From contig CAJTUC010000051.1 in assembly GCA_910579395.1 (NCBI GenBank), positions 1 through 20,166 of the forward strand: a DNA stretch of 20,166 nucleotides. The letters run 5' to 3'. The DNA comes from an uncultured Lachnospiraceae bacterium (GTDB taxonomy: Bacteria > Bacillota > Clostridia > Lachnospirales > Lachnospiraceae). Under the pieces are notes generated by a model that was given only the letters and a program-made list of their open reading frames with translations, ran no database searches and was not told where the DNA came from. Below, piece after piece: positions 7,678 through 16,462 of this stretch (positions are counted from its first letter, which is position 1; every line of letters starts with the position of its first letter). The translations under genes and the position numbers were made by a program.

Positions 7678-8649
7678 CTAGCTTAACACTTCTCCCGGTC
7701 TCATCTGACAACCGAGCAGAAATGCCTTGACAGCCATTCTTTTTTTACCTTCCAGCTGCACTTCCGTGACCTTCAAAGTTCCTTCTCCGGTCTGTACATA
7801 AAAAGCATCCTTCTCCACCGCCGTTACCGTTCCCGGAAGGGGCTCTTTTCCATTCTCCGAAACGGATTCATGCTCTTCTTCCTGTACCTGCCGACAGTTC
7901 ACAATATCACTTTCCCACACTTTCAGCGTCTTTCCATGAAAAGAAGTATACGCACTCGGCCAGGAATTTAATCCCCGCACCAGTCTTTCTATTTGAACAG
8001 CACTCTGCCGCCAGTCAATCTTCCCCATCGATTTATCAAGCATCTTCGCATAACAGGATTCTTCATCGTTCTGCTTTTTCGGAATAAGTTCTCCCGCTTC
8101 CAGTTTCCGCAGTGCTTCTACGATCAACTTTGCGCCCTCATCCGCTAACTTATCATGCAGGCTGTCTCCCGTCTCCTTCTCTGCGATCGGTACGACGCTC
8201 TGCAGCAACATATCGCCCGTATCAATCCCCTTATCCATCTGCATGATCGTAATGCCGGTCTCCTTCTCACCGTCCAGGATCACACGCTGAATCGGTGCGG
8301 AACCGCGGTATTTCGGCAGAAGAGACGCGTGAATATTGATACAGCCATAACGGGGCATCGTCAGGATTTCTTCGGAGAGAATCTGACCAAAAGCCGCTAC
8401 AACAAACACATCCGCCCCATAACCGCGCAGCGTTTCCACTGCTTCCGGTGTCCTGACCTTCACGGGCTGGAATACCGGAATATCATACCGGAGCGCACAG
8501 CTTTTGACCGGTGTCATCTGCATTTCCTTGCCACGCCCCTTTGGCTTATCCGGCTGGGTCACGACCACCGCGACCTGATGTCCCGCCTCAATGATCGCCT
8601 GCAGCGCACCCACCGCAAAATCAGGCGTTCCCATGTATACAATCCTCAT
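7678..8649 (-). CDS. fmt: Methionyl-tRNA formyltransferase
   Basis: 323-aa enzyme that transfers a formyl group from 10-formyltetrahydrofolate to initiator Met-tRNA. The N-terminal formyltransferase domain carries the catalytic N105, H107 and D143 in NIHAS and DTGD, and the signature SLLPKYRGSAP at 109-119. TQPDKPKGRGK at 31-41 is the flexible loop that contacts tRNA. The OB-like C-terminal domain begins near residue 205 and contains a short Glu-rich insert at about 255-270. AGGAGG (8657-8662) precedes the ATG by 7 nt. It follows def by 23 nt, so the formylation and deformylation enzymes are co-transcribed, as in many bacteria. Confidence 0.97.
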   Translation of the reverse strand: MRIVYMGTPDFAVGALQAIIEAGHQVAVVVTQPDKPKGRGKEMQMTPVKSCALRYDIPVFQPVKVRTPEAVETLRGYGADVFVVAAFGQILSEEILTMPRYGCINIHASLLPKYRGSAPIQRVILDGEKETGITIMQMDKGIDTGDMLLQSVVPIAEKETGDSLHDKLADEGAKLIVEALRKLEAGELIPKKQNDEESCYAKMLDKSMGKIDWRQSAVQIERLVRGLNSWPSAYTSFHGKTLKVWESDIVNCRQVQEEEHESVSENGKEPLPGTVTAVEKDAFYVQTGEGTLKVTEVQLEGKKRMAVKAFLLGCQMRPGEVLS

Positions 8650-8672
8650 TTTACTTCCTCCTGTTGCCCGGC

Positions 8673-9161
8673 CTATTCTTCGTCTTCTACATCCTCTACA
8701 TCCTGCAGAGGTCCCTCTACTTTTTCCACATAAATATGCCCTTCAAGATGGTCCAGTTCGTGCAGCATTGCCCGTGCAAGCAGCTCTGTTCCCTCGATTT
8801 CAAACGGTTCCATATTTTCGTTATAAGCGAGTATCTTCGCATAGTTCGGTCTTGTTACGCGCCCGGTCTTTCCCGGCACGCTCAGGCATCCCTCATACCC
8901 GGTCTGTTCGCCGCTCGTTTCGAGCACTTTCGGATTAATCAGAAGAATCGGGTCTTCTCCCGTCACATCTATCACGGCAATTCTTTTCAGGATGCCGACC
9001 TGCGGCGCAGCCAGGCCGACACCGTCCGCCTCATATAAGGTATCGAACATATCATTTATCAGATCCTGTACCCGCGGCGTGATTTCCTTCACTTCCTTAC
9101 ACGGTTTTCTCAACACAGAATCCCCAAACTCTCCTACTTCCCTAATCTTTCTAATTGCCAT
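8673..9161 (-). CDS. def: Peptide deformylase
   Basis: 162-aa metalloenzyme that removes the formyl group from nascent proteins. All three family motifs are present: GVGLAAPQVG 47-56, EGCLSVPG 90-97 (metal ligand C92) and HELDH 134-138 (H134 and H138 ligands, E135 catalytic). The C-terminus ends in an acidic tail made of a repeated D-V-E triplet, encoded by a short direct repeat. The SD is weak (AAGGGAAG, about 6-10 nt before the ATG). It lies 33 nt after priA and 23 nt before fmt. Confidence 0.97.
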   Translation of the reverse strand: MAIRKIREVGEFGDSVLRKPCKEVKEITPRVQDLINDMFDTLYEADGVGLAAPQVGILKRIAVIDVTGEDPILLINPKVLETSGEQTGYEGCLSVPGKTGRVTRPNYAKILAYNENMEPFEIEGTELLARAMLHELDHLEGHIYVEKVEGPLQDVEDVEDEE

Positions 9162-9194
9162 TTTTCTCTTCCCTTTCTGTCTTTTTCTTTTCTC

Positions 9195-11450
9195 TCAGTA
9201 TGTATTCATCGGATCAAAATCAAACTGAATGCTCTGCTTTTTATAATCCTGCTCTTTGCTGTATGCTTCCAACATATCTTTTATCTGAACAAGCGCTTCG
9301 TAATCGGGGTGCTTCAAATACAGCACGTACCTGTACAGATCATTTATTCTGGATACGGCCGCCGGCGCCGGTCCGATCATGAGCAGCGTCCTGTCGGCGC
9401 CAAACCGCTCTTTTATCAGGCGGGTAAACGTTCCGAGCACGTTCTCTCCCTGCGCCTCCAATTCGGAAATAACAAGTATCGCCAGCATATGAGCCGACGG
9501 CGGATATTGCAGCAGCTCCCTGTATACGATTTCCTCTTCATAAAAACCTTCGTAATCCTGATTAGCGGCATGAACGATACTGTAATGCTCCGGCTGATAC
9601 GTCTGAATCACGACTTCTCCTGGTTTTTCTCCGCGGCCTGCCCGGCCTGCCGCCTGTGTCAGAAGCTGAAAAGTCCGTTCCCCCGCGCGGTAATCGTTCT
9701 GGTTCAGGGACAGATCCGCCGCCAGAATACCCACCAATGTCACATTCGGAAAATCATGTCCTTTGACAATCATCTGTGTACCGACCAGAATATCGGCTTT
9801 TCCGTCCGCAAATGCCGACAATATCTTTTCATAGCTCTCCTTACTTTTCGTGGAATCCGCATCCATCCGCAGCACCCGTGCGCCCGGAAATTCCTTATAT
9901 ACGGCTTCTTCTATCTGCTCCGTTCCCGCCTTAAAGCCGAGCAGATATTTGGAACCGCAGGAAGGACACAGTTTGGGCCGCATCACCTCATATCCGCAGT
10001 AATGACAGACCAGTTTTCCGTTCCGATGTTCCGACAGAGAAACATCACAGTGCGGACATTTCATGACATGGCCGCAGGCACGGCAGGAAATGAAGCCCGC
10101 ATACCCTCTGCGATTAAGAAAGAGCATAGTCTGCTCTCCTGCCGCCAGCCGCTGCTCCATCAGGCTTTTTAATTTCCGGCTGAAAATGGAACGGTTTCCT
10201 TCTTTCAATTCTTCCCGCAGATCGACGGTATATACCTGCGGCAATGCGCCTCCTGTCAGGCGCCTTTTTAACTGATACCGCTTATACTCTCCCTTCGCCG
10301 CACGATAGCTGGCTTCCAGAGAGGGCGTTGCAGAGCCAAGCACCACGCTCGCGCCCTTCATTGACGCAATCTGTATCGCAGTCTCCCTCGCGTGGTATTT
10401 GGGCATGGATTCGCTCTTATAGCTGTTCTCATGCTCTTCGTCAATGATGATCACGCCCAGATTGGGAAAAGGTGTAAACAATGCCGAGCGTGGGCCGATC
10501 ATGACATCCAGTTCTCCCCGTCTGGCACGTTCTGTCTGGTCATATTTTTCTCCCATTGACAGTGTTGAATTCATCACGGAGACCCGGTCGCCAAATCTTT
10601 TATAAAAACGAAGCAGCGTCTGATAAGTCAGTGCAATTTCGGGAATCAACATGATCGCCTGTCTTCCCATCGCAATCATCTGCTCGATGATTCCCAAATA
10701 GACTTCTGTTTTGCCGCTTCCGGTAATCCCATGTATCAAACAGGTTCCCGGTCTGCCTTCCCGGTACTCCTTCATCACATCTTCTATAATAAACCGCTGC
10801 TCTTCGCTCAATGCTCTGGCAGCTTCCTTCCCGGCAATCCTTTTGACCGGATTCCGATAATAACTTTCTGTTTCTATCGCAATGACACCCTGCTTCTCCA
10901 GGCTGTTCAAAGTAGGCGCCGCCACGTTCAGTTTTTCCCGAAGAAGCGTATAAGGCAGTATTTCTTCTTCCAATAACGCATTCAATACCCTGACTTTTGC
11001 CGTCTGATGCTTTCTGGTACATTCCGCTATCTGTCTCTCGATTTCCTCCCGGCCGCAGCATCTTGTAATCTTCTTCCGTTCCGGCTGCTTCAGTTTCTGC
11101 TTGACCGGAAGCACCGTTTTCAGCGCCGTGATCATCGTGGAGCCGTAATGGCTCTTCATCCAGTACGCCGTCTGAATCAGATCGCTCTCAAGCGTCGTTC
11201 CCTTTTCGTCGATACAGCGTATTTCCTTCATTTTTTCCACCGGATAATCCGCCTTTTCGGACAATTCGACCACATAGCCCGTCAAGTCCTTATTTCCCTG
11301 ACCGAACGGTACATGCACCCGCACACCGGGCAGCACTTTCCCGAGCAGTTTCTCCGGAATGATATACTGAAATGCCTTATCGACTTTCTCATGAGAGATT
11401 TCGACGACAACATCAGCATAACGCCTGTTTTCTATTGTATTTTCATTCAT
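9195..11450 (-). CDS. priA: Primosomal protein N' (replication restart helicase PriA)
   Basis: 751-aa 3'-5' superfamily-2 helicase that recognises stalled forks and reloads the replicative helicase. The N-terminal DNA-binding region spans about 1-110 and a winged-helix-like segment about 145-195. Helicase motifs are Walker A GITGSGKT 241-248, DEEH 337-340, GSATPS 372-377 and QAAGRAGR 599-606. The zinc-binding insertion has eight cysteines as four CxxC pairs: 456/459, 465/468, 482/485 and 495/498. Length is normal for Firmicutes. The ATG is preceded by GAGGA with a 9-nt spacer. It lies 18 nt after murE, and the SD region abuts the murE stop. Confidence 0.97.
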   Translation of the reverse strand: MNENTIENRRYADVVVEISHEKVDKAFQYIIPEKLLGKVLPGVRVHVPFGQGNKDLTGYVVELSEKADYPVEKMKEIRCIDEKGTTLESDLIQTAYWMKSHYGSTMITALKTVLPVKQKLKQPERKKITRCCGREEIERQIAECTRKHQTAKVRVLNALLEEEILPYTLLREKLNVAAPTLNSLEKQGVIAIETESYYRNPVKRIAGKEAARALSEEQRFIIEDVMKEYREGRPGTCLIHGITGSGKTEVYLGIIEQMIAMGRQAIMLIPEIALTYQTLLRFYKRFGDRVSVMNSTLSMGEKYDQTERARRGELDVMIGPRSALFTPFPNLGVIIIDEEHENSYKSESMPKYHARETAIQIASMKGASVVLGSATPSLEASYRAAKGEYKRYQLKRRLTGGALPQVYTVDLREELKEGNRSIFSRKLKSLMEQRLAAGEQTMLFLNRRGYAGFISCRACGHVMKCPHCDVSLSEHRNGKLVCHYCGYEVMRPKLCPSCGSKYLLGFKAGTEQIEEAVYKEFPGARVLRMDADSTKSKESYEKILSAFADGKADILVGTQMIVKGHDFPNVTLVGILAADLSLNQNDYRAGERTFQLLTQAAGRAGRGEKPGEVVIQTYQPEHYSIVHAANQDYEGFYEEEIVYRELLQYPPSAHMLAILVISELEAQGENVLGTFTRLIKERFGADRTLLMIGPAPAAVSRINDLYRYVLYLKHPDYEALVQIKDMLEAYSKEQDYKKQSIQFDFDPMNTY

Positions 11451-11468
11451 ACAGATATTTCCTCAACA

Positions 11469-12938
11469 TCAGTCCTTCATTAGAAGAATGTCCCGGATCA
11501 ATTCCCGCTCATCCATCGGATATTTGACCCCTTTGATCTCCTGATAGTCTTCGTGGCCCTTACCCGCCAACACGATGATATCGCCCGGCTCTCCATGCGC
11601 GATCGCATAGGCAATTGCCTCTTTTCTGTCACAGATTTCCACATATTTGCCGTCTGTCCGGCCGATTCCCGTCTTGATATCCTCAATGATATCCTGCGGC
11701 TCCTCATACCGGGGATTATCAGAAGTAATAATCGTCAGGTCTGCCAGCTTCCCGCTGACCTCTCCCATCTCGTACCGACGCAGTTTAGAACGGTTGCCGC
11801 CGCAGCCAAACACACTGACAAGTCGGTGCGGCCGGTATTCTTTCAAGGTAGAAAGCAGGCTTTGAAGCGCCATTGCGTTATGGGCATAATCAATCATCAG
11901 CGTAAAATCATCCGATACCTTTACAAGCTCGATACGCCCCTTTACTTTTGCACGCAGAAGCGCTTCTTTCACCGCCTCTGCAGATACATCAAAGTGTCTG
12001 CAGACAGCGATTGCGGTCAACGCATTGTAAACGCTGAACCGGCCCGGCATGGAAAGTTCCGCTGAAAAATTCATCAGCCCTTTTACATCAAAAGAAACGC
12101 CCAGTTTCCCGCCGCCGGACAGCAGCTGCAGATTTTCCGCTTTTAAGTCGGCATCCGCCTCAATTCCGTATGTCTCCAGCTGGCATGTATGCCCCTCCGT
12201 CACTTTTTCCCAATGTTCGTCGTCTTTATTCACAATCCCGACCCTGCACTGCCGAAACAACAGCCTTTTGCATGCCAGATAATCATCGAAATCCTTGTGT
12301 TCATTCGGCCCAATATGGTCCGGTTCTATATTCGTGAAAATACCGAGGTCAAAAACAAATCCCTGTGTTCTGTGAAGCATCAGCCCCTGTGAGGATACCT
12401 CCATCACTACCGTATCGCATCCTGCATCCGCCATCTGTTTAAAATACTGCTGCACCAGATAAGACTCCGGCGTCGTATTATTGGCGTGAATATGCGTATC
12501 GCCGATGATCACTTCAATCGTACCGATCAGTCCGACCTTACGGCCTGCCTGCTCCAGAATATTTTTTACCAGATAAGTCGTCGTCGTTTTTCCCTTTGTT
12601 CCGGTAATGCCGATGACCTGAAGCCTCTTCGCCGGATGCCCAAAGTATGCCGCCGAAACAAAAGCCATCGCATACCGCGTATCCGCCACCCGGATAACCG
12701 TCACATCCGCCTTTGCCGGAAGTTCCACTTCTTTTTGCACAAGTAAAACGCGGGCACCCGCCTCCACGACCTGTGCGGCAAAATCATGCCCATCTACGTT
12801 TGCGCCCGAAATGCAGATAAAAAGGCTTCCCTGCGTTACCTTTCTGGAATCGTAAACAACTTCCGTCACTTCAATCTCTTCCGTACCCCTGATGCACTCA
12901 TACACCAAATCCGCCAGTAATTCCTTTAATCTGCTCAT
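11469..12938 (-). CDS. murE: UDP-MurNAc-tripeptide synthetase MurE (meso-DAP-adding)
   Basis: Cytosolic Mur ligase that adds the third amino acid to UDP-MurNAc-dipeptide. ATP-binding loop GTKGKTTT 114-121, TTPES 156-160, the lysine carbamylated in this family at K225, DYAHN 351-355, GNRSKLRR 382-389 and GKGHE 460-464. DNPR at 408-411 is the motif of meso-diaminopimelate enzymes, so I infer a meso-DAP wall. A GTG at 12941 immediately precedes ATG 12938. GGAGG (12945-12949) is only 3 nt from the GTG but 6 nt from the ATG, so I chose the ATG (489 aa). It is first in the long operon, outside any division/cell-wall cluster visible here, with a good promoter 47-75 nt upstream. Confidence 0.96.
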   Translation of the reverse strand: MSRLKELLADLVYECIRGTEEIEVTEVVYDSRKVTQGSLFICISGANVDGHDFAAQVVEAGARVLLVQKEVELPAKADVTVIRVADTRYAMAFVSAAYFGHPAKRLQVIGITGTKGKTTTTYLVKNILEQAGRKVGLIGTIEVIIGDTHIHANNTTPESYLVQQYFKQMADAGCDTVVMEVSSQGLMLHRTQGFVFDLGIFTNIEPDHIGPNEHKDFDDYLACKRLLFRQCRVGIVNKDDEHWEKVTEGHTCQLETYGIEADADLKAENLQLLSGGGKLGVSFDVKGLMNFSAELSMPGRFSVYNALTAIAVCRHFDVSAEAVKEALLRAKVKGRIELVKVSDDFTLMIDYAHNAMALQSLLSTLKEYRPHRLVSVFGCGGNRSKLRRYEMGEVSGKLADLTIITSDNPRYEEPQDIIEDIKTGIGRTDGKYVEICDRKEAIAYAIAHGEPGDIIVLAGKGHEDYQEIKGVKYPMDERELIRDILLMKD

Positions 12939-12984
12939 CACGAACCTCCATTAATGTCCCTACGCCCATTAAACCTCACTATAT

Positions 12985-13013
12985 AAAATATCATGAAATA
13001 CACTCTTTTTCAA
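12985..13013 (-). promoter_or_regulatory. Sigma-A-type promoter of the murE operon
   Basis: On the minus strand TTGAAA (13013-13008) and TATTTT (12990-12985) are separated by exactly 17 nt in an AT-rich region. Transcription would begin near 12978, giving a leader of about 40 nt with GGAGG. No other -10/-35 pair of similar quality was seen between the fruK terminator and murE, so this probably drives murE and the genes after it. The rest of 12942-13164 is AT-rich, with a 7-bp inverted repeat (agatagt/actatct) near 13122-13145. Confidence 0.65.
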
Positions 13014-13164
13014 CTTTTCACATTTTCTTTATGGAACTTTATGTTTTTATTAAGGTAAATTTATATTTTTATAAGAAAGAAAACACATTTTAGACACATT
13101 TACAATTTAAGATATTAACCAAGATAGTTGAATAACTCACTATCTCCCCCCTCATAAGAAAATA

Positions 13165-13197
13165 CGAAAAAGCCTGAGAATTTCTCAGGCTTTTTCG
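13165..13197 (-). terminator. Strong intrinsic terminator after fruK
   Basis: Positions 13165-13179 and 13183-13197 form a 15-bp stem around a 3-nt loop with the core AGCCTGAGA/TCTCAGGCT. On the minus strand the GC core is followed by five U residues, partly paired within the stem. It lies 10 nt past the fruK stop. The flanking A and T runs also make it potentially bidirectional, but no plus-strand gene ends here. Confidence 0.9.
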
Positions 13198-13206
13198 GTG
13201 TGTTCC

Positions 13207-14139
13207 CTATCTCAATTTCTCCACCGTAATGCTCTCATACAATTCTTCAGCTGTACCGAACGGAACATCCACACATTTTAATGTCGTCGCATTTGCTGCG
13301 GAAATGGCCGCTGCCCGCCTGACGGATTCTTCCTTCGAATCTTTTCTCAGAAATGACATCGCATAGGAAGCTACGACACAGTCTCCGCATCCTACCGTAT
13401 TCAAGGCCTGCACATTTTCCGGCTTTGCATAATATACAACACCGCCGCTGCATACATATAATAAGCCGTTCTTACCCATTGAGACAACGACATGACCGAT
13501 TCCTCTTTTATGAACCTCGATCGCGGCTTCTATAACGTCTTCCCTGTTTACCAGTTTATGCCCGACAATATATTCTAATTCCTTCTGATTCGGTTTAATA
13601 AAGTACGGCTTCGCTTCTATCCCGCTCCGCAGGCTTTCCCCGCTCGTATCAAGCATCGTTTTGATTCCCTTTAAGCGCGCCTTTTCAATTAACGTCTTAT
13701 AAATATCTTCCGGAACGCCTCTGGCTGCACTCCCAGATAAAACGACGATCTCGCATTGTGCAGCCAGCTCATCAAACAGCACAAGAAATTCTTCCAACGC
13801 TTCTTCCCCGATGAGCGGGCCTGGCTCTATGATTTCCGTCGCATAGCCGTTATCCGCCAAAATATTGATATTGCTCCTCGTTTCGCCCTCTACCCGGATG
13901 AACTGGCACTCCACCTGTTTATCGAGCAGGGTATCTTCGATAAAATCCCCCGCATAGCCGCCCAGAAAACCGGTCGCGCATACGAGCTGCCCGTACTGCC
14001 GCAGCACCTTCGCAACATTGATGCCTTTTCCGCCTGCAAAAGACATTGCCGTGCGCATTCTGTTCACATGTCCCGTAATGAGTTCTCCGGCCGTATAGGT
14101 CTTATCCACTGCCGGATTTAAAGTTACCGTAAGTATCAT
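13207..14139 (-). CDS. fruK: 1-phosphofructokinase family sugar-phosphate kinase (FruK/LacC type)
   Basis: 310-aa PfkB-family kinase, most likely making fructose 1,6-bisphosphate from fructose 1-phosphate. It has the class N-terminus MILTVTLNPAVDKTY, GGKGINVA at 36-43, SGSAARGVP at 135-143, KPN at 182-184 and the catalytic aspartate D253 in GCGDC (250-254), where most relatives have GAGDS or GSGDS. The start at ATG 14139 has an AAGGTG SD; the frame extends 11 codons upstream into recJ. It begins 2 nt after the recJ stop. No fructose PTS gene or DeoR regulator is visible, so tagatose-6-phosphate kinase activity is an alternative. A strong terminator follows. Confidence 0.85.
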   Translation of the reverse strand: MILTVTLNPAVDKTYTAGELITGHVNRMRTAMSFAGGKGINVAKVLRQYGQLVCATGFLGGYAGDFIEDTLLDKQVECQFIRVEGETRSNINILADNGYATEIIEPGPLIGEEALEEFLVLFDELAAQCEIVVLSGSAARGVPEDIYKTLIEKARLKGIKTMLDTSGESLRSGIEAKPYFIKPNQKELEYIVGHKLVNREDVIEAAIEVHKRGIGHVVVSMGKNGLLYVCSGGVVYYAKPENVQALNTVGCGDCVVASYAMSFLRKDSKEESVRRAAAISAANATTLKCVDVPFGTAEELYESITVEKLR

Positions 14140-14141
14140 AT

Positions 14142-16055
14142 TCACACCTTCCTTCCGCCATCGGCGGCACAATAGTCCTGCATCACGATCTGCAGGCTTT
14201 CTTTTCCCTGATATACATTGATATCCGGATAGTAAACCATTTGAATGACAATTTCCCTGCTGCCCTCACGATACAGCTTTTCTCGTTCTTTCCTCCCGAA
14301 CGTTTCTTCCAGAAAAGCATGCCACTTTGGCAGATCTCCAAAATAAATCATCTCGAACAAATTTCCCTCTTCATCCTGTATCCGGTACTTTCCTACATTT
14401 TCATTCTTCCCAAGAATCCTGCCATGTAGTATATGTATATCTTTCCGGGCGAAAACAGGCTTGGCATTCCCGTTTCCGAAAGGCTCCAGCACCTGAAGCT
14501 GCCTTACGAAATCCATCCGGATATAGGATAGGGGCATCGGTACATCGATCAGAATTTTCTCTATAAAATCTTCATCGGACAAACGGCAGTTCCGATTAAG
14601 CGCCAGCCGGAATTCCTCTATATTTTTTTCCGGCATCGACAGCCCGGCCGCCATCTTGTGTCCGCCATACCGCGTAAAAAGATGCTTGCAGAGGGTCATC
14701 TCCTCATACATATGATAAGTTTCGATTGAGCGCCCCGACCCTTTGACGCCTTCCTCTCCTTTTGTCAGCACAAAGACGGGCTTGTGGTATTTCTCTTTGA
14801 TTCTTCCCGCGATGATTCCCGCCAGACTTTCGTGGCAGTCCGGCAGATAAATCACAAGAACGCGGTCGCTCTTAAACGGCCCGCTCTCTATCATGGCCGC
14901 GGCCTGTTCCGCGCCCTGCCTCGTCATTTCCTTCCTGCTGTCATTTAACTCTTTCAGTTCTCCGGCAATCGTGACTGCCTGCGCAAAATCGCCGCTTTCG
15001 AACATCTGCAGCGCCTTCTTTGCCGTATCCAGCCTGCCCGTTGCATTCAGACAGGGGCCGAGCACGAAACCGATATGATAAGCCGACAAAGGCTTGTCTT
15101 GCAGCCCGTTCACCTCAAGCAGCGCTTTCAATCCGAGATTCTTCGTATGCGCCATCTGGCGCAGGCCGTATTTGACAAGGATACGGTTCTCATCCCGCAG
15201 TTCCATCACGTCGCCCACCGTGGCAAAAGCCGCAAATTCCAGAAGTTCCGCTAGCAGCTCTTTGCGCGCCGCTTCCATATCCGACGCATTAGCGGCTCCC
15301 GTCCGTTCGGCAGAAGCTGCCCGGCCGTCCATATCCGCCGGCCCGGCTGTATCGCTCTGTCCGGCGCCATATCCCGCCATCCGGGGGATTTTCCTTATCG
15401 CTTCTTCCGTCAATACCTGTACGAATTTATAAGCCACGACTGCACCGCAGATACCATCAAAAGGATAGTCGCACTTTTCCTGCTTCGGGTCGATGACAGC
15501 TACAGCCGGCGGAAGGATTTCGCTCCGCTTTCCGTTCTCTGCCACCTCGTAAGGCACTTCGTGGTGGTCCGTTACGATAACGCTCATACCAAGTTCCTTT
15601 GCATAGGCAATCTGTTCTGCGGCCGCAATGCCGTTATCGCAGGTTATAATCGTATCGATACCCTCTTGATGTGCCTCTTCGATCAAATGGTCATTCAACC
15701 CATAACCATCCCTGATCCGATGCGGTATGACCGTATCAACACTTGCACCGCAGAAACGCAGACCTCGCAGCAGGATATAAGCCGCACAGATACCGTCAAT
15801 ATCATAATCGCCAATAATCCGGACGGCTACCCCTTCCTCTATTTTGGACAGCATAAAAGCGACTGCTTTCTCCATATCGTAAAGCAGCCGCGGTTCATGC
15901 AGATTATCCAGTGTTCCATGCAGAAACAAATCGATTTCCTTATCCCCGACAATATCCCGATTTCGTATGATGCGTGCAATGACAGGGTCTATCCGAAATG
16001 TCTCCGCAATTTTCGCAAAGTCGGCTTTTTTCGCCGATATCATCCATTTTGCCAT
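14142..16055 (-). CDS. recJ: Single-strand-DNA-specific 5'-3' exonuclease RecJ
   Basis: 637-aa DHH-superfamily nuclease used in recombination and mismatch or base-excision repair. DHH core motifs: DYDIDG 83-88, DNG 140-142, DHH 163-165, and GPCLNATGRL at 333-342. The DHHA1 domain carries GSGRS 439-443 and GGHKMAAG 464-471. An OB-fold-like C-terminus spans about 535-625. Residues about 226-263 form a low-complexity Ala/Gly/Asp/Ser-rich insertion after the DHH core. The SD is weak (GGTAG about 8 nt upstream). It lies 60 nt downstream of the tmRNA 3' end with no visible terminator between, and is coupled to fruK. Confidence 0.95.
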   Translation of the reverse strand: MAKWMISAKKADFAKIAETFRIDPVIARIIRNRDIVGDKEIDLFLHGTLDNLHEPRLLYDMEKAVAFMLSKIEEGVAVRIIGDYDIDGICAAYILLRGLRFCGASVDTVIPHRIRDGYGLNDHLIEEAHQEGIDTIITCDNGIAAAEQIAYAKELGMSVIVTDHHEVPYEVAENGKRSEILPPAVAVIDPKQEKCDYPFDGICGAVVAYKFVQVLTEEAIRKIPRMAGYGAGQSDTAGPADMDGRAASAERTGAANASDMEAARKELLAELLEFAAFATVGDVMELRDENRILVKYGLRQMAHTKNLGLKALLEVNGLQDKPLSAYHIGFVLGPCLNATGRLDTAKKALQMFESGDFAQAVTIAGELKELNDSRKEMTRQGAEQAAAMIESGPFKSDRVLVIYLPDCHESLAGIIAGRIKEKYHKPVFVLTKGEEGVKGSGRSIETYHMYEEMTLCKHLFTRYGGHKMAAGLSMPEKNIEEFRLALNRNCRLSDEDFIEKILIDVPMPLSYIRMDFVRQLQVLEPFGNGNAKPVFARKDIHILHGRILGKNENVGKYRIQDEEGNLFEMIYFGDLPKWHAFLEETFGRKEREKLYREGSREIVIQMVYYPDINVYQGKESLQIVMQDYCAADGGRKV

Positions 16056-16115
16056 ATTCGTTACTACCGATTCTCAAATTTACTTAAATCCGTTACGCCA
16101 AGATGCGCAAACCAG

Positions 16116-16462
16116 TGGACCAGACGGGAGTCGAACCCGTGTCCAAAAGCCCATTCCCTGTCCTTCTACTATCATAGTCTGCCGTTTCGGATTGCTCCTC
16201 ATTCCCTCCCGTATCAGGAAGCAGACGCCCCGATACGCTCAGTAGCTTCATGTTACGCCCACAGGCTCAAAGCTTTGCCTGTGTCGTTTCCTGCATCGTC
16301 GATGCCCGGTTCTTAATGTGCAGGTGCACTAAGGCGGACAGCTGCCATTAGGCAGCGTATGCTAAATTATCTTCAGCGTTTATATTTAGGTTTGCGATTT
16401 GACGCATCGCCTGCGGATAGCTTCTCCAGCTGCAAGACCCCTGTCGAAACCTTGACTGGCCC
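16116..16462 (-). ncRNA. ssrA: tmRNA (SsrA), 347 nt
   Basis: Transfer-messenger RNA that rescues stalled ribosomes with SmpB. The 3' end has the diagnostic T-arm GGGTTCGACTCCC and the acceptor CTGGTCC plus discriminator A (16123-16116). It pairs over 7 bp, with one G-U, with the 5' start GGGCCAG (16462-16456), which continues into the usual AAGGTTTCGACAGGGGT. The tag frame starts with GCA at 16395-16393 and encodes ANLNINAEDNLAYAA followed by TAA (16350-16348). After the discriminator the genome reads CTG, so the CCA end is not encoded and must be added. It lies between smpB and recJ. Confidence 0.96.

Noticed and set aside
16116..16145. A tRNA-like T-arm and acceptor that could suggest a separate tRNA gene
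   Set aside because: No D-arm or anticodon arm is nearby; the acceptor pairs with 16456-16462 and a tag frame lies between, so this is tmRNA.
15561..16316. A plus-strand open frame spanning recJ and the tmRNA gene
   Set aside because: It runs through a structured RNA gene and antisense to RecJ motifs; no SD.
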